Assembly (NCBI GenBank): GCA_964020155.1
Contig: OZ026547.1
Coordinates: 6,013,009 to 6,077,008, forward strand
DNA length: 64,000 nucleotides
Source: Chondrilla cf. caribensis
Taxonomy: Eukaryota; Porifera; Demospongiae; Chondrillida; Chondrillidae
Direction of reading: 5' to 3'
Shown here: positions 46,002 through 56,810 of the stretch, in pieces
Layout: the number at the start of each line of letters is the position of its first letter
Position numbering within the stretch: the stretch's first letter is position 1
Made by a program: the position numbers and the translations under genes
Notes under the pieces: generated by a model
The model's database searches: none
What the model was told of the DNA's origin: nothing
What the model saw: the letters and a program-made list of their open reading frames with translations, nothing else

Positions 46002-48412
46002 TCATCCTAAATATATTACCGAAGATGTAGCAGTTATTGGTGAAATTGTAGCAGATGTTGGTGAAATTGTAGCAGATATTGGTGAAATTGTAGCGGATGT
46101 TCTTGAAACTGTTTGTCCTGGACACGTTGGTACATCACTTCCTGGTTCTCCCTTTTCTCCCTTTGTTCCATTATTTCCCTGCTCTCCTGGTTCACCTTTC
46201 TGTCCAACAATCCCTGGTTGTCCTGTTTCTCCTCGTTCACCTTTTGTTCCATTAAGTCCTTGTGGTCCTGGTATTCCTGGCTCTCCCTTTTCCCCTCGCT
46301 TTCCCTTGTTACCTCTCGGACCTCTCTTTCCTTTCTTTCCTGGTTGACCATTTTCGCCACGCTCACCCTTTGTACCATTAAGTCCTGGCATTCCTCTTTC
46401 CCCTTTCATTCCCGGTTCACCTTTTTGTCCAGCATTCCCTGGTTGTCCAATATTTCCGTTTTCTCCTTTTGTTCCATTGAGTCCTGCCACTCCTGTGTCT
46501 CCTTTTTCTCCGTGTTCACCCTTTGTACCATTAACTCCTGGCACTCCTCTGTCTCCTTTCAATCCTGGTTCACCTTTCTTTCCAACATTCCCTGGTTGTC
46601 CTATTTCTCCTCGTTCACCTTTTGTTCCATTATGTCCTTGTGGTCCTGGTAATCCTGACTCTCCCTTTTCCCCTCGCTTTCCCTTGTTACCTCTAGGACC
46701 TATCTCTCCTTTCAGTCCTGGTTGACCTTTTTCTCCATGTTTGCCCTTTGTACCATTAAGTCCTTGTGGTCCTTGGCGTCCTGGAGATCCTGGCAGTCCT
46801 AGCTCTCCTTTTTCACCCCTCTCCCCATGTGGTCCTGGGTCTCCCTTTTCACCCTTTGTTCCATTTATCCCATTCAGTCCTGGTGTTCCTCTAACCCCTT
46901 TTGGTCCAGGTGGACAAGTGCAACCATCTTGTCGTCTAGTTCTTTCAAGGAGTTCATCTGCTGAGAAAAAAAAGTACATATAATCCAAATTAGCAAAATG
47001 ATTATGATAGATGGCTAAGCATATTTTACTGTATTCAGCACGGAAGTTTAGTTTCAACATAGCCCTGAGACAAAAGATAGGGACAGACTGTCCTCTATGT
47101 AAAAGTGAATTCATTTTTAATGGGATGTTTTGTATCAGTTGTACTAATTCAGACATTGCGGGAAAAATTATTTGCAGGCCTTGTACATATGCCACAGTAT
47201 GACATTGACTTCCTGTGGTGTACAAAAATCCCAAATGTAACAAGGTACCTTGAGGCAGTCTAGGTATTCTACAATAATATTATTTGCAATTTTTATGAAG
47301 GATTTTTTGATTCTTGATGCCAAAATGTAGAGTTTGTTGATTTATGTAGTTGGTCTGTTGATTGTCAATTTACAATTAGGCCAGAAAAAAAATTATTTTC
47401 ATTTTGACTTCAGGTATGCTACGCTCATCTGATAGATAAGTATATACAATATTATGCTTTCCTATGTGTAACTGCAATTGTAAATTTACATTATAATTTA
47501 CACTGAAAGAAAAAGATGGCCTATTTTGAAACAACTACAATCAGAAATCAAGTTAGGTTCGAGCACAATGGATTCACGGCATGTACTATCATCAGGCAAA
47601 GGTTTTTCTAAACCTATAGAGAGACATCCAAGTATTTAAAGTGTGGGGGCGGCAATCCCAAAAGCTTTTAACCTCAAATTACTTATTTGACATGATCAGG
47701 TCTTGCTATAGGTGTGCAGTATGGTATCTGTACATAGTGCACACCTACCATTATGTATATTATGTGAAAATAGAAGGCTGTTTTTGAATGTTGCATGATG
47801 AACAAAAATCGTAGGGTAGAATTTGATCCCAGAAGATTCTCCTAAAATTTCTACTCCGAAGGTTCTTTGAACTGAAAAATGGTACTCAAGGACATCTGGT
47901 TTGGGGGAGGCACCCCCATGAGTTTTTAACTTGATCGGAATCCTTGTTTCATTAACTCACCAAGTAATTCATGCCTGTACATCCAACTTCCAAATTATAG
48001 AGACTTTAAAATTGCTCGAAATGCGTTATCCATCCATACCAATTAAATTAACCCTTCAATAATTTCTCACGCACTTCTTTAATACTGACCAACTTAAAGA
48101 GACATCGTACAATAAAGTAAACCCATATATTCAATAATCAACAGGAGGATATTCCTGACTAACTGCAAGATGAGTAGGGACTGAAGGATGTATTTGAACC
48201 TCACCAAACTCATCTCTTGCTTCAAGTTGTTCTAGTCTCTTTTCCAATTGTTTTATTATCTGGTGAAGTGACTTCATTTCTTCTTGTGACACCTTCACTT
48301 TGTTTTCAAGTTGTGAAAAAGCCTTTTGCCAATCAGTGGTACCCCCCATACTGGTAGTCACCACACAGCACAAAATAGCCACTTGAACAAAGACCTGAAT
48401 GTTTGGAGCCAT
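46002..48412 (-). CDS. Cluster gene D: secreted coiled-coil/collagen-like protein, 387 aa
   Basis: Longest member. Exons 48205-48412 and 46002-46957. The donor used by A, B, C and F is mutated (GTGAGT to ATGAGT), but a donor 9 nt downstream (GAGTTTG/GTGAGG) keeps phase 1 and adds Asp-Glu-Phe. Start at [10 protein letters not shown]. Signal peptide ends CMGG or TTSMGG; the coiled coil contains LENKVKVSQEEMKSLHQIIK; hinge LLERTRRQDGCTCPPG. Then 86 uninterrupted Gly-X-Y triplets with eight N-G-T sequons, nearly one per 30 residues; charged KGE/KGD triplets are abundant. The tail is VPTCPGQTVS followed by 7-residue ATISPTS-like repeats, ending VIYLG. Predicted secreted, trimeric, glycosylated. 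Confidence 0.83.
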
Positions 48413-48482
48413 AACTGTAACTCCAGTCAATTCTGTAACTTTCTCAGTGCAAGTTTGTGGTAACCACAACAGTACAGGCAGG

Positions 48483-48489
48483 TTTTATA
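48483..48489 (-). promoter_or_regulatory. TATA box of gene D
   Basis: GTGACTATAAAACC on the minus strand with the conserved dyad toward the ATG. Confidence 0.65.
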
Positions 48490-48754
48490 GTCACTTGGGG
48501 AACAAACCTACTTTAATGATATTCATTGTGTGTTTTCAGGTTTGATCAATGTATAACTAGACCTAGCTAGCTATGCACATATCCACACACTGTGATTGTG
48601 TAATCTTTAGTAATTACGCATGACTTGGTGGTGTCCATTGTAATTGAATTATCAATGCATCAATGGTTGCACCAATAATGAAATTACTGTATGTTTCCCC
48701 ATAATTGAATTTGATACTTGTAAGGTTTGACTGAATCCTTTGAAAAGCCCTCAC

Positions 48755-49130
48755 CTGTGCATCCTTGACATCTCCTAGTGATCCTGAATGTTTAGAAGTT
48801 CCTAGTGGTCCTAGTTGATCCAGTATCTCCATCTTCCTGGTAAGGAGGAGAAATGTCAAGAGGAGTCAACAGGAGGAATTCGAAGCCTTGTATGACACTT
48901 GAAGTGGAGCGAAAGCGTACAAAGTTTAAGAACCGCACCATTACCTGAGATGAGTTTACCTTCAACACCAATTAGGCCTAGGCAGGTGCACCATTGTCCC
49001 ACAAGTGCAGGACTCCATGCAAATACAAAAACATGACAAAAGAGAATACCAGAGAGACCACCTAAAATGGACAGAAATACAGTCTTTATACAGAGTTGCT
49101 TCAGTGCAGCTAAGTACAAATATTGGATAG
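48755..49130 (-). pseudogene. Decayed collagen-like exon and leader relic upstream of gene D
   Basis: The minus strand has a TATAAAG (about 49083-49089), then a hydrophobic frame (TVFLSILGGLSGILFCHVFV) and, after a GTAAAC donor-like site near 48953, an exon-like piece ending KMEILDQLGPLGTSKHSGS then LGDVKDAQ at a GTGAGG donor (48754). Frames between these parts do not join cleanly. The same layout recurs at 56465-56810. Confidence 0.4.
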
Positions 49131-49968
49131 TTCATAAATGTCACTTAGGACATCGGTTCGTGTGTAGAGGTGGTCTTGATAATGTATTCCATGTAGTTTA
49201 GACAGATTTTGATGCACCACCACTAAGCTTGTAGTTGTGCCGTGTACAGAGGTTTGCATGCCATGTAGCAGTATCAGAATGATCATTATTACTCTGGTAT
49301 ACCTGCTTAGCCAAGCTTGCCTGTATTTTTCAAAGGTATAACTGCAGATATACAAACTAAGTTACATTGCAGCTGGATTTGCTTTGTAGTAGGTGCAAAC
49401 TGTAAGAGTTCCTCTATAGATAGATGTGGCACAGCCTGTATAGTTGAAGTGAAACTAGTATGGATCCGAATGAGTTGCTGTATTTAATCTTGAACATGCA
49501 TTGTTGTTTTTCCATCATGTTTACATAAATGACATATTATAATATAAATTATACATTTAAGCATGTATCTGGACAAAATGTTCACTGTAGAAACAGTGCA
49601 TGGCGGGGTATACTAAAATGGTATTTAATGATTTTCGGACGAATTAAGTCTTTTCTGAAAAAATGGTCATCATTAACAGAGACAGAATTCATTAGGAATG
49701 CTATCTCGTATGCAGAAGTGTGGTCAATACATGTTCAAACCTACTGTAGCTAATATTATTATATTATATATATATTATAGCACATAATTTATTGCTATAA
49801 TTGCAATTGTATAATATCATTATTTAGCTATATAGCCTCCATAATATAGGCTGAATAGTGAATATATCCATATTTATTATAATATATATCCATTGAATAC
49901 ACATGGTTAGTAATCACTCAAATATACAACAAATCATCATGAGCAGAAATACTGTGTGAGTTGCGAGG

Positions 49969-50202
49969 GTGGCAGTCTGTAATATACAAAATATTATTGT
50001 ACTGTTCACAGTTTGCTCAGGATGCTACTCCTTATTGGAGCGGTCAATTGATGAGGAGCAACCTATACACCTTGACAGTTTCTTGAGCCCTACACAATGG
50101 GAGGAAGACAGTGAAGACATCAACACATGTACAGATGATCACTGCTGTATGAAGAGATGCAGTGACTTCTTTACACCATTCAAAATCTGTGGAGGATACT
50201 AA
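49969..50202 (+). CDS. Putative Cys-rich secreted peptide, last exon (intact copy)
   Basis: A plus-strand frame encodes CSGCYSLLERSIDEEQPIHL, an acidic stretch (WEEDSEDINT), then CTDDHCCMKRCSDFFTPFKI and CGGY with a TAA stop. The Cys spacing at the end is C-x4-CC-x3-C-x8-C. The part before CSGC follows TTCACAG, a good splice acceptor (border about 50010/50011), and has no in-frame ATG, so the real protein probably starts in an upstream exon that I could not identify. The paralogue at 57673 carries a premature stop. It lies head-to-head with gene D (opposite strands). No family recognised; an acidic pro-region followed by a Cys-rich module suggests a processed secreted peptide (inference). Confidence 0.4.
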   Translation: MAVCNIQNIIVLFTVCSGCYSLLERSIDEEQPIHLDSFLSPTQWEEDSEDINTCTDDHCCMKRCSDFFTPFKICGGY

Positions 50203-50529
50203 TTTTAATGACAAGTTTAGAAAGGGCAGCAGCAATGTCTTGTTGACCGAATAATACATACATGTAAAAAATTAAGAGTAAAACTTGAAATCAATGTACA
50301 AAATCATATAAGGCATGTAAACTAAATAAATTAAGAGTCCATAATTATTATATACATAATGCTGTGCATACACACATTATGATATATAGAATGTAGAATC
50401 ACTTGGAATACCAGATTATTAGAGTTTATAAAATTCGGTCATTGTTCCTTTTGAGCACTTCACAACAATATGAAAAATTGACACCAACATGTAATCACGA
50501 AAGTACCCCCGTACACAAGCAGAATACTT

Positions 50530-50736
50530 GCCATTTAGGGGGAAATTTTTGCAGGACAAATTTTTGCAGAAGGCTCTAAAATGAAAATTCCCAGATAAAA
50601 TATTTGTGGATGCTGGCCACAGTTACATGATAGAAGAACGAGAACACCTAATTGGCAGATTTTATTTTTGCGGATGTAGGGCCAACCGCGAAATCTGTGA
50701 AAATTTTGTCCCACGAAAATATCCTGCTATACTATG
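50530..50736. mobile_element. Degraded MITE, copy in D-E interval
   Basis: Homologous to 58229-58424 (AGGGGGAAATTTTTGC left; CCACGAAAATATCCTGCTATA right). Inverted ends are recognisable only by comparison with the better-kept copy. Confidence 0.5.
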
Positions 50737-50869
50737 CTATGCTATGCATATGTGTTATATACAACTTGCACACATGCACACACAAGCACTAACACACATA
50801 AGTAAGAACATACAAACATATTTTTGCATTGAATTGACAAATACACTCTCAAATCAATTCAACTGTTGA

Positions 50870-51540
50870 TGGAGAGTTTTGAAGGCTGTTTGTTCTTTCT
50901 GTGGTTTTAATGGATGAGCATGGACTTTGTTCATAGGGGATTAACTTTAGTCTAAGAATATTTATGGACATCCACATGGTGGCAAGATCAATTGTGGTTT
51001 CGAGAGTATTAGCTGACTCGTTGATGTCATTTCCAATGAGGTATAGCAGAGGCAGAAGAAGGAATTTTAACTTAGTAGGGCCCAAAATTTGCTGCAGCAT
51101 AATGTAGTCAGCGATTCCTCTTTCCAATTTTCATTATTAACAGTGTCGTTTCAGAAATGATAGAGCCGTTCACAATTCAATTACAATGCAATTTAATGTA
51201 ACTACCCTATTATACGTTTGTATAACCGGCAAATAGAACAGTTGTTGAGCCAGTTAGTACTGATGGAAGCTCACTGATGAAAACTGAGAGGAGGGAGGGG
51301 GCTTATAGAGAACCAAGGGAAGGTTGGATTAGGATTAGGGTTAGTGTAAGGTTCCAGCCAAGGCTAGAAGAAGAAGTCAACTCCGTGATAAAGGTGACTT
51401 GGGAATGCTTGTGAAGGTAGGATTCAAACCATTTAGTAGCAGATGGGTCCAATCCAATGAGATGTAGCTTCTTCAGGAGGAGAGAAGCATTAACAGTATA
51501 TAATGCCTTGATACATCAAGGAAACCTACTCCTATACATT
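50870..51540 (-). pseudogene. LINE reverse-transcriptase fragment, D-E interval
   Basis: The minus strand contains, in shifting frames, KLHLIGLDPSATKWFESYLH (51410-51480 region), LLSVFISELPSVLTGSTTVL (51220-51290) and ANTLETTIDLATMWMSINIL (about 50965-51020). These are RT fingers/palm motifs in the right order (pattern LLxKLxxIGLdxxxxxWFxSYL, GPLLFsxxINDLP, IxxWMxxNxLkLN). Several frameshifts and stops. The partner fragment in the E-F interval is shorter. Confidence 0.65.
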
Positions 51541-51544
51541 CCCC

Positions 51545-52170
51545 TTGGTCCAGAGATGCTTCATATTATTTCAATGTATGGGAAGGTATAGGATAAATAA
51601 TGCTAAGCACCTTCTTATGTGGCCCATGGGAGAGGGGGTTGTCAACATGATATTTAAGGATACCTAGCTGTATTTAAAACTTAAGAAACAATTCCTATCT
51701 CTGTACGTGATCCTTAACTCAAACAACATCCGAAAATATAGTAGCATTATGCGATAAAAATTTCATGTTTGATACTGAATGCAGTTCCTGAAATAGCCTC
51801 TCCCATTCATGTACATCTACTTCACCATCACTATCAATATTCTCTTTCCTCTATTAAAATATGGAGTAATGTATTGCTATGTTCAATGTAACAGTTCTTT
51901 GATCTGTGAGTTGTAGGGGAAGGATGAGGCTATATGGGTGGACATCCTGAATTGCATGTTGTTTGAAAGACATTTATCATGAGTCTTACATATTCATGAT
52001 GTAGGGCAGTGTCTATAAAAAGGGCGAGAAGGGGCCAAGTGTATTGTCGATGTTGATGCATTGCAGTCAATTCTTCTTTTGTTGATATAGCACATTCACA
52101 CATCATGGATGTTAGATCCCCATGTAAGTACTCCAATGCCATATAAGTGTATTCAGTCAGCTTTATTATT
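51545..52170. repeat. Satellite fragment plus cluster block copy 3
   Basis: 51560-51740 is a degraded 187-bp satellite monomer (TTTCAATGTATGGGAAGGTA, CATGGGAGAGGGGG). 51905-52170 is the third copy of the block at 38262-38545. The minus-strand ORF at 51930-52142 is not conserved in the other copies. Confidence 0.65.
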
Positions 52171-53715
52171 TTATTTAAATGATAATGATAAACATGTTAT
52201 TACTTTAGCTATATTATATCAGCTATAGTCTCTTAATGCTACAACATTTGTGCTGTATCAAATGGCAATATGTGACAGGATCTGAGAAAAGGGGTAATAT
52301 CGTGCTAACAATCGATTCCAAGTTAACCATACCTAGTTGAAACACATACTAATCTACAGTGTCACTTGAAATTTGTTAATTGGCTAATTCAGTTCAGAAG
52401 ATACACGCCAAAGTATGTTACGGTAAGCAAAACCATGTTTCTGAGAAATGGCAATTACAGGCTTACTTCCAAACATTCCATATATCTTCGTATAATTTGT
52501 GACATCATCTGGGCTATATTATTTGATTATTACTTATGCGTTAAATGAGAAAGTAAAGTATTCAAAATTCAGTCATGCTTATCGGCTAGCTATCTTTAGG
52601 TCATTACAAAAAAGTATGTCTAACTATAGCGTTATTTCTCTTTGCGCCCTCACATGGCGGTATCTGCATAACTGCTTATCGAATAAGTTGGCATATTTTT
52701 GATAAACATGAAAATCAGCCATAACTCCATAACTCAAGTTCAAATAGTCTTCACGTTTTCAGGGAACATTCTACTAAACATTTAGATTGGATTTATCGCA
52801 GAAAAATATCAAAAAGGTTACATGAAAACATGTTTTGACCCGTATCTTTGTTTACAAATATATAACCTGATATCCCCCTTTACTCAGATCCTACCACATA
52901 TGTAATAAATTATTACTTCTTTTATATGTTAACAGACTACACAATATATGTAATCCATTCAACCTTTACCACGAAATTGGCACAATCGAACTGCGATTAT
53001 AAACATTAATAACATGCAGTAAACGTAATGCTAGCCATTGGATGAAGTATTTGCCCTTCAACTGTTGCCATTTCACAATCAATGAATGGTATAATACATT
53101 AACCAAGATATGGACCCTTAGACAGATGGATATATAGGATGTACTTGGTATTGGGAACTTTGCAAACTTGAGTGAATAGTCTTGCGCTAAATATTAAATG
53201 CAGAGTATTGGACCAGTTCAATTACTGTAACATTAAACAGTATGTTTGAATTATTTCAATTTGGATAACATGCAGAAGGACACCTTTTCTACTTATAGAT
53301 TTACCAGTATATATATCATAATGTAACATTGGGTGGTTCTCCAGAACTCCATTTTTGCATGTGTTACTTTAATAGAATGCTGATCATTATTGCTGTAATA
53401 GTTTGTATGTACATGTCATTGTAATTTTAGTAGCATAGCCTTTTTGGAAATGACTGACATGTGGAGAGAGGTGTGACCTCGTGAAAGAAGAGACTAAAGT
53501 GTTGTATTATAGACAGTGCATGGTAAAGTTGTCTTGTGATTGAGTTTGAAGTGAATTAATACTCTTGTTTGGTTAATTTGTTTGAGCGAGTGTTCACACA
53601 ATACAAAGGTATGGTTACAATAATATTAATAATGTTATTTTATTATAATTTAATCTCATACCTCCTTAAATTGTCAACTATACTTAGCAATAGTAGCAAA
53701 GGATTAATGGTGGTT
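52171..53715. other. Intergenic D-E, no gene recognised
   Basis: 52260-52900 is sequence not seen in the other intervals (possible insertion bounded by GATCTGAG / CTCAGATC near 52277 and 52885, inverted to each other). 52900-53300 is the AT-rich flank shared with 38640-39360 and 45500-45900. No supported coding. Confidence 0.45.
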
Positions 53716-56131
53716 TTATAGCTGCTGCCCTATAGGTATTGAGGAACCTGTATCCGTTGATGGTGCACTTGTAGCAAATGTTGGTGAAATTGTAGCAGTT
53801 GTTGGTGAACTTGTAGCAGATGTTGGTGAAATTGTAACAGATATTGGTGAAATTGTAGAGGATGTTCTTGAAACTGTTTGTCCTGGACACTTTGGTAAAT
53901 CACTTCCTGGTTCTCCCTTTGTTCCATTAATTCCCTGTGGACCTTGCTCTCCTTTCATTCCTGGTTCACCTTTCTGTCCAACAATCCCTGGTTGTCCTGT
54001 TTCTCCTCGTTCACCCTTTGTTCCATTAAGTCCTTGTGGTCCTGGTATTCCTGGCTCTCCCTTTTCCCCTCGCTTTCCCTTGTTACCTCGAGGACCTATC
54101 TCTCCTTTCAGTCCTGGTTGACCTTTCTCTCCATATTCACCTTTTGTTCCATTGAGTCCTGCCACTCCTGTGTCTCCTTTTTCTCCGTGTTCACCCTTTG
54201 TACCATTAAGTCCTGGCATTCCTCTTTCCCCTTTCATTCCTGGTTCACCTTTCTTTCCAACATTCCCGGGTTGCCCTGTTTCTCCACATTCACCCTTTGT
54301 TCCATTAAGTCCTTGTGGTCCTTGGGGTCCTTGAGATCCTGGCCGTCCTAGCTCTCCCTTTTCACCCCTCTCCCCTTGCGGCCCTGGGTCTCCCTTTTCA
54401 CCCTTTGTTCCATTTAACCCATTCAGTCCTGGTGTTCCTCTATTCCCTTTTGCTCCAGGTGGACAAGTGCAACCATTTTGTCGTCTAGTTCTTTCAAGGA
54501 GTTCATCTGCTGAGAAAAGAGTACATTTAATCCAAATTGGCAAAATGATTATGATAGATGGCTAAGCATATTATACTGTATTCAGCACGAAAGTTTAGTT
54601 TCAACATAGCCCTGAGACAAAAGATAGGGACAGATTGTCCTCTATGTAAAAGTGAATTCATTTTTAATGTGATGTTTTGTATCAGTTGTACTAATTCAGA
54701 CATTGCTTGAAAATTATTTGCAGGGCTTGTAAATATGCCACAGTATGACATTGAATTCCTGTGGTGTACAAAAATCCCAAATGTACTGAGGAACCTTGAG
54801 GCAGTCTAGGTATTCTACAATTTGCAATTTTTATGAAGGATTTTTGATTCTGGAAGCCAAAATGTAGAGTTTGTTGATTTGCGTAGTTGGTCTGTTGATT
54901 GTCAATTTACAATTAGGCCAGAAAAATAATTATTTTCATTTCGACTTAAGGTATGTTACGCTCATCTGATATATAAGTATATTATAATATTATGCATTCC
55001 TATGTGTAACTGCAATTGTAAATTTACATTATAATTTACACTGAAAGAAAAAGATGGCCTATTTTGAAACAACTACAATCAGAAATCGAGTCAGGTTCGA
55101 GCGCAATGGATTCACTGCATGTACTATCATCAGGCAAAGGTTTTTCTAATCCTATAGAGAGACATCCAACTATTTAAAGTGTGGGGGCGGCAATCCCAAA
55201 AGCTTTTAAACTCAAGTTACTTATTTGACATGATCAAGTCTTGCTATAGGTGTGCAGTGTGGTATCTGCACATAGTGCACACCTACCATAATGTACATTA
55301 TGTGAAAATAGAAGGCTGTTTTTGAATGTTGCATGATGAACAAAAATCGTAGGGTGAATTCCATCCCAGAAGATTCTCCTAAAATTTCTTTAATGAACGT
55401 TCTTTGAACTGGGAAATGGTACTCAAGGAAATCTGGTTTGTGGGAGGCACCCCCATGAGTTTTAAACTTGATCGGAATCCTTGTTTCATTAACTCACCAA
55501 GTAATTCATGCCTGTACAATGTACAGGCATGAATTACTTGGTGAGTTAATGAAACAGGTACAGGGTACAGTGGTACATCCAACTTCCGATTTCAAACATC
55601 ACCATTGGTGTTTACTAACTAAAGGAGTAATTCAAGACCAACTTGTTTTTTCATGTCACTGGCCCTTTAACTCACCAAGTAATTCATGCCTGTACATCCA
55701 ACTTCCAAATTATAGGGACTTTAAAATCACTTGAAATCTATTATCCATCAATACCAGATAAATTAACCCTTCAATATTTTCTCACACACTTTTTTAATAC
55801 TGACGGACTTAGAGAGATATTGTACAATAAAGTAAACCCATATATTCAATAATCAACAGGAGGATATTCCTGACTAACTGCAAGATGAGTATATAGGGAC
55901 TGAAGGATGTATTTGAACCTCACCAAACTCATCTCTTGCTTCAAGTTGTTCTAGTCTCTTTTCCAATTGTTTTATTATCTGGTGAAGTGACTTCATTTCT
56001 TCTTGTGAAACCTTCACTTTGTTTTCAAGTTGTGAAAAAGCCTTTTGCCAATCAGTTGTACCCCCCATACTGATAGTCACCACACAGCACAAAATAGCCA
56101 CTTGAACAAAGACCTGAATGTTTGGAGCCAT
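53716..56131 (-). CDS. Cluster gene E: secreted coiled-coil/collagen-like protein, 332 aa
   Basis: Exons 55924-56131 and 53716-54506. As in D, the ancestral donor is ATGAGT and the donor 9 nt downstream keeps frame, adding Asp-Glu-Phe. Start [10 protein letters not shown]; signal peptide, coiled coil (LENKVKVSQEEMKSLHQIIK), hinge LLERTRRQNGCTCPPG, Gly-X-Y helix with six N-G-T sequons. One repeat reads NGTKGECGE, placing a Cys inside the triple helix, unusual for this family and a possible inter-chain link. The tail is LPKCPGQTVSRTS with ISPTSATSSPTT-type repeats, ending SSIPIGQQL. The intron contains a 75-bp near-perfect palindrome. Confidence 0.83.
55482..55556. repeat. 75-bp palindrome in gene E intron
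   Basis: Two 37-bp arms that are exact reverse complements (TGTTTCATTAACTCACCAAG ... CATGCCTGTACA) separated by one A at 55519. The left arm is the ancestral intron sequence (present once in D near 47950-47985); a further direct copy lies at 55667-55696. Confidence 0.92.
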
Positions 56132-56210
56132 AACTGTAACTCCAGTCAATTCTGTAACTTTCTCAGTACAAGTTTGTGGTAACCACAACAGAACAGGCTG
56201 TTTCTATAGT

Positions 56211-56217
56211 CACTTGG
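56211..56217 (-). promoter_or_regulatory. TATA-like box of gene E
   Basis: GTGACTATAGAAAC on the minus strand, one base off TATAAAA, with the conserved dyad toward the ATG. Confidence 0.5.
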
Positions 56218-56464
56218 AGAACAGACCTACTTTAATGATATTCATTGTGTTTTCAGGTTTGATCAATGTATAACTATACCCAGCTAGCTATGCACATAAC
56301 CACACACCCTGTGATTGTGTAATCTTTAGTAATTACGCATGACATGGTGGTGTCCATTGTAATTGAATCATCAATGCATCAATGGTTGCACCAATAATGA
56401 AATTACTGTATGTTTTCCCATAATTGAATTTGATACTTGTAAGGGTTGACCTAATCCTTTGAAA

Positions 56465-56810
56465 AGCCCTCACTTGTGTTTTCCTAGTGCTCCTCAATGT
56501 CCAGAAGTTCCTAGTGGTCCTAGCCAATCCAGTATCTCCATCTTCCTGGCAAGGAGGAGAAATGTCAAGAAGAGTCAAGAGGAGAAATTTTTGACACTTG
56601 AAGTGGAGCGAAACCATACAAAGTTTAAGAACCACACCATTACCTGAGATGAGTTTACCTTCAACACCATGCAATTAAGCCTAGGCAGGTGCACCTTTGT
56701 CCCACAAGTGCAGGACTCCATGCAAATACAAAAACATGACAAAAGAGAAAATCAGAGAGACCACCGAAAATTGACAGAAATACAGTCTTTATACAGAGTT
56801 GCTTCAGTGC
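56465..56810 (-). pseudogene. Decayed collagen-like exon and leader relic upstream of gene E
   Basis: Counterpart of 48755-49130: TATAAAG near 56792, hydrophobic leader-like frame, and a LLVLRTS/GDTGLARTTRNF-region piece. It carries small deletions that move the frame, so it is further decayed than the D copy. Confidence 0.35.

Noticed and set aside
48131..48204. AT-AC (U12-type) intron in genes D and E because the border reads ATGAGT
   Set aside because: U12 AT-AC donors have an ATATCC consensus; the GT nine bases downstream keeps the frame and explains the data more simply.
49940..50010. Short first exon ATGAGCAGAAATACT joined to the Cys-rich exon
   Set aside because: A good GTGAGT donor exists, but the join puts the downstream part in the wrong frame.
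51325..51350. Telomere-like GGATTAGGATTAGGGTTAG
   Set aside because: Only about three irregular units within decayed LINE sequence; not a telomere or interstitial array.
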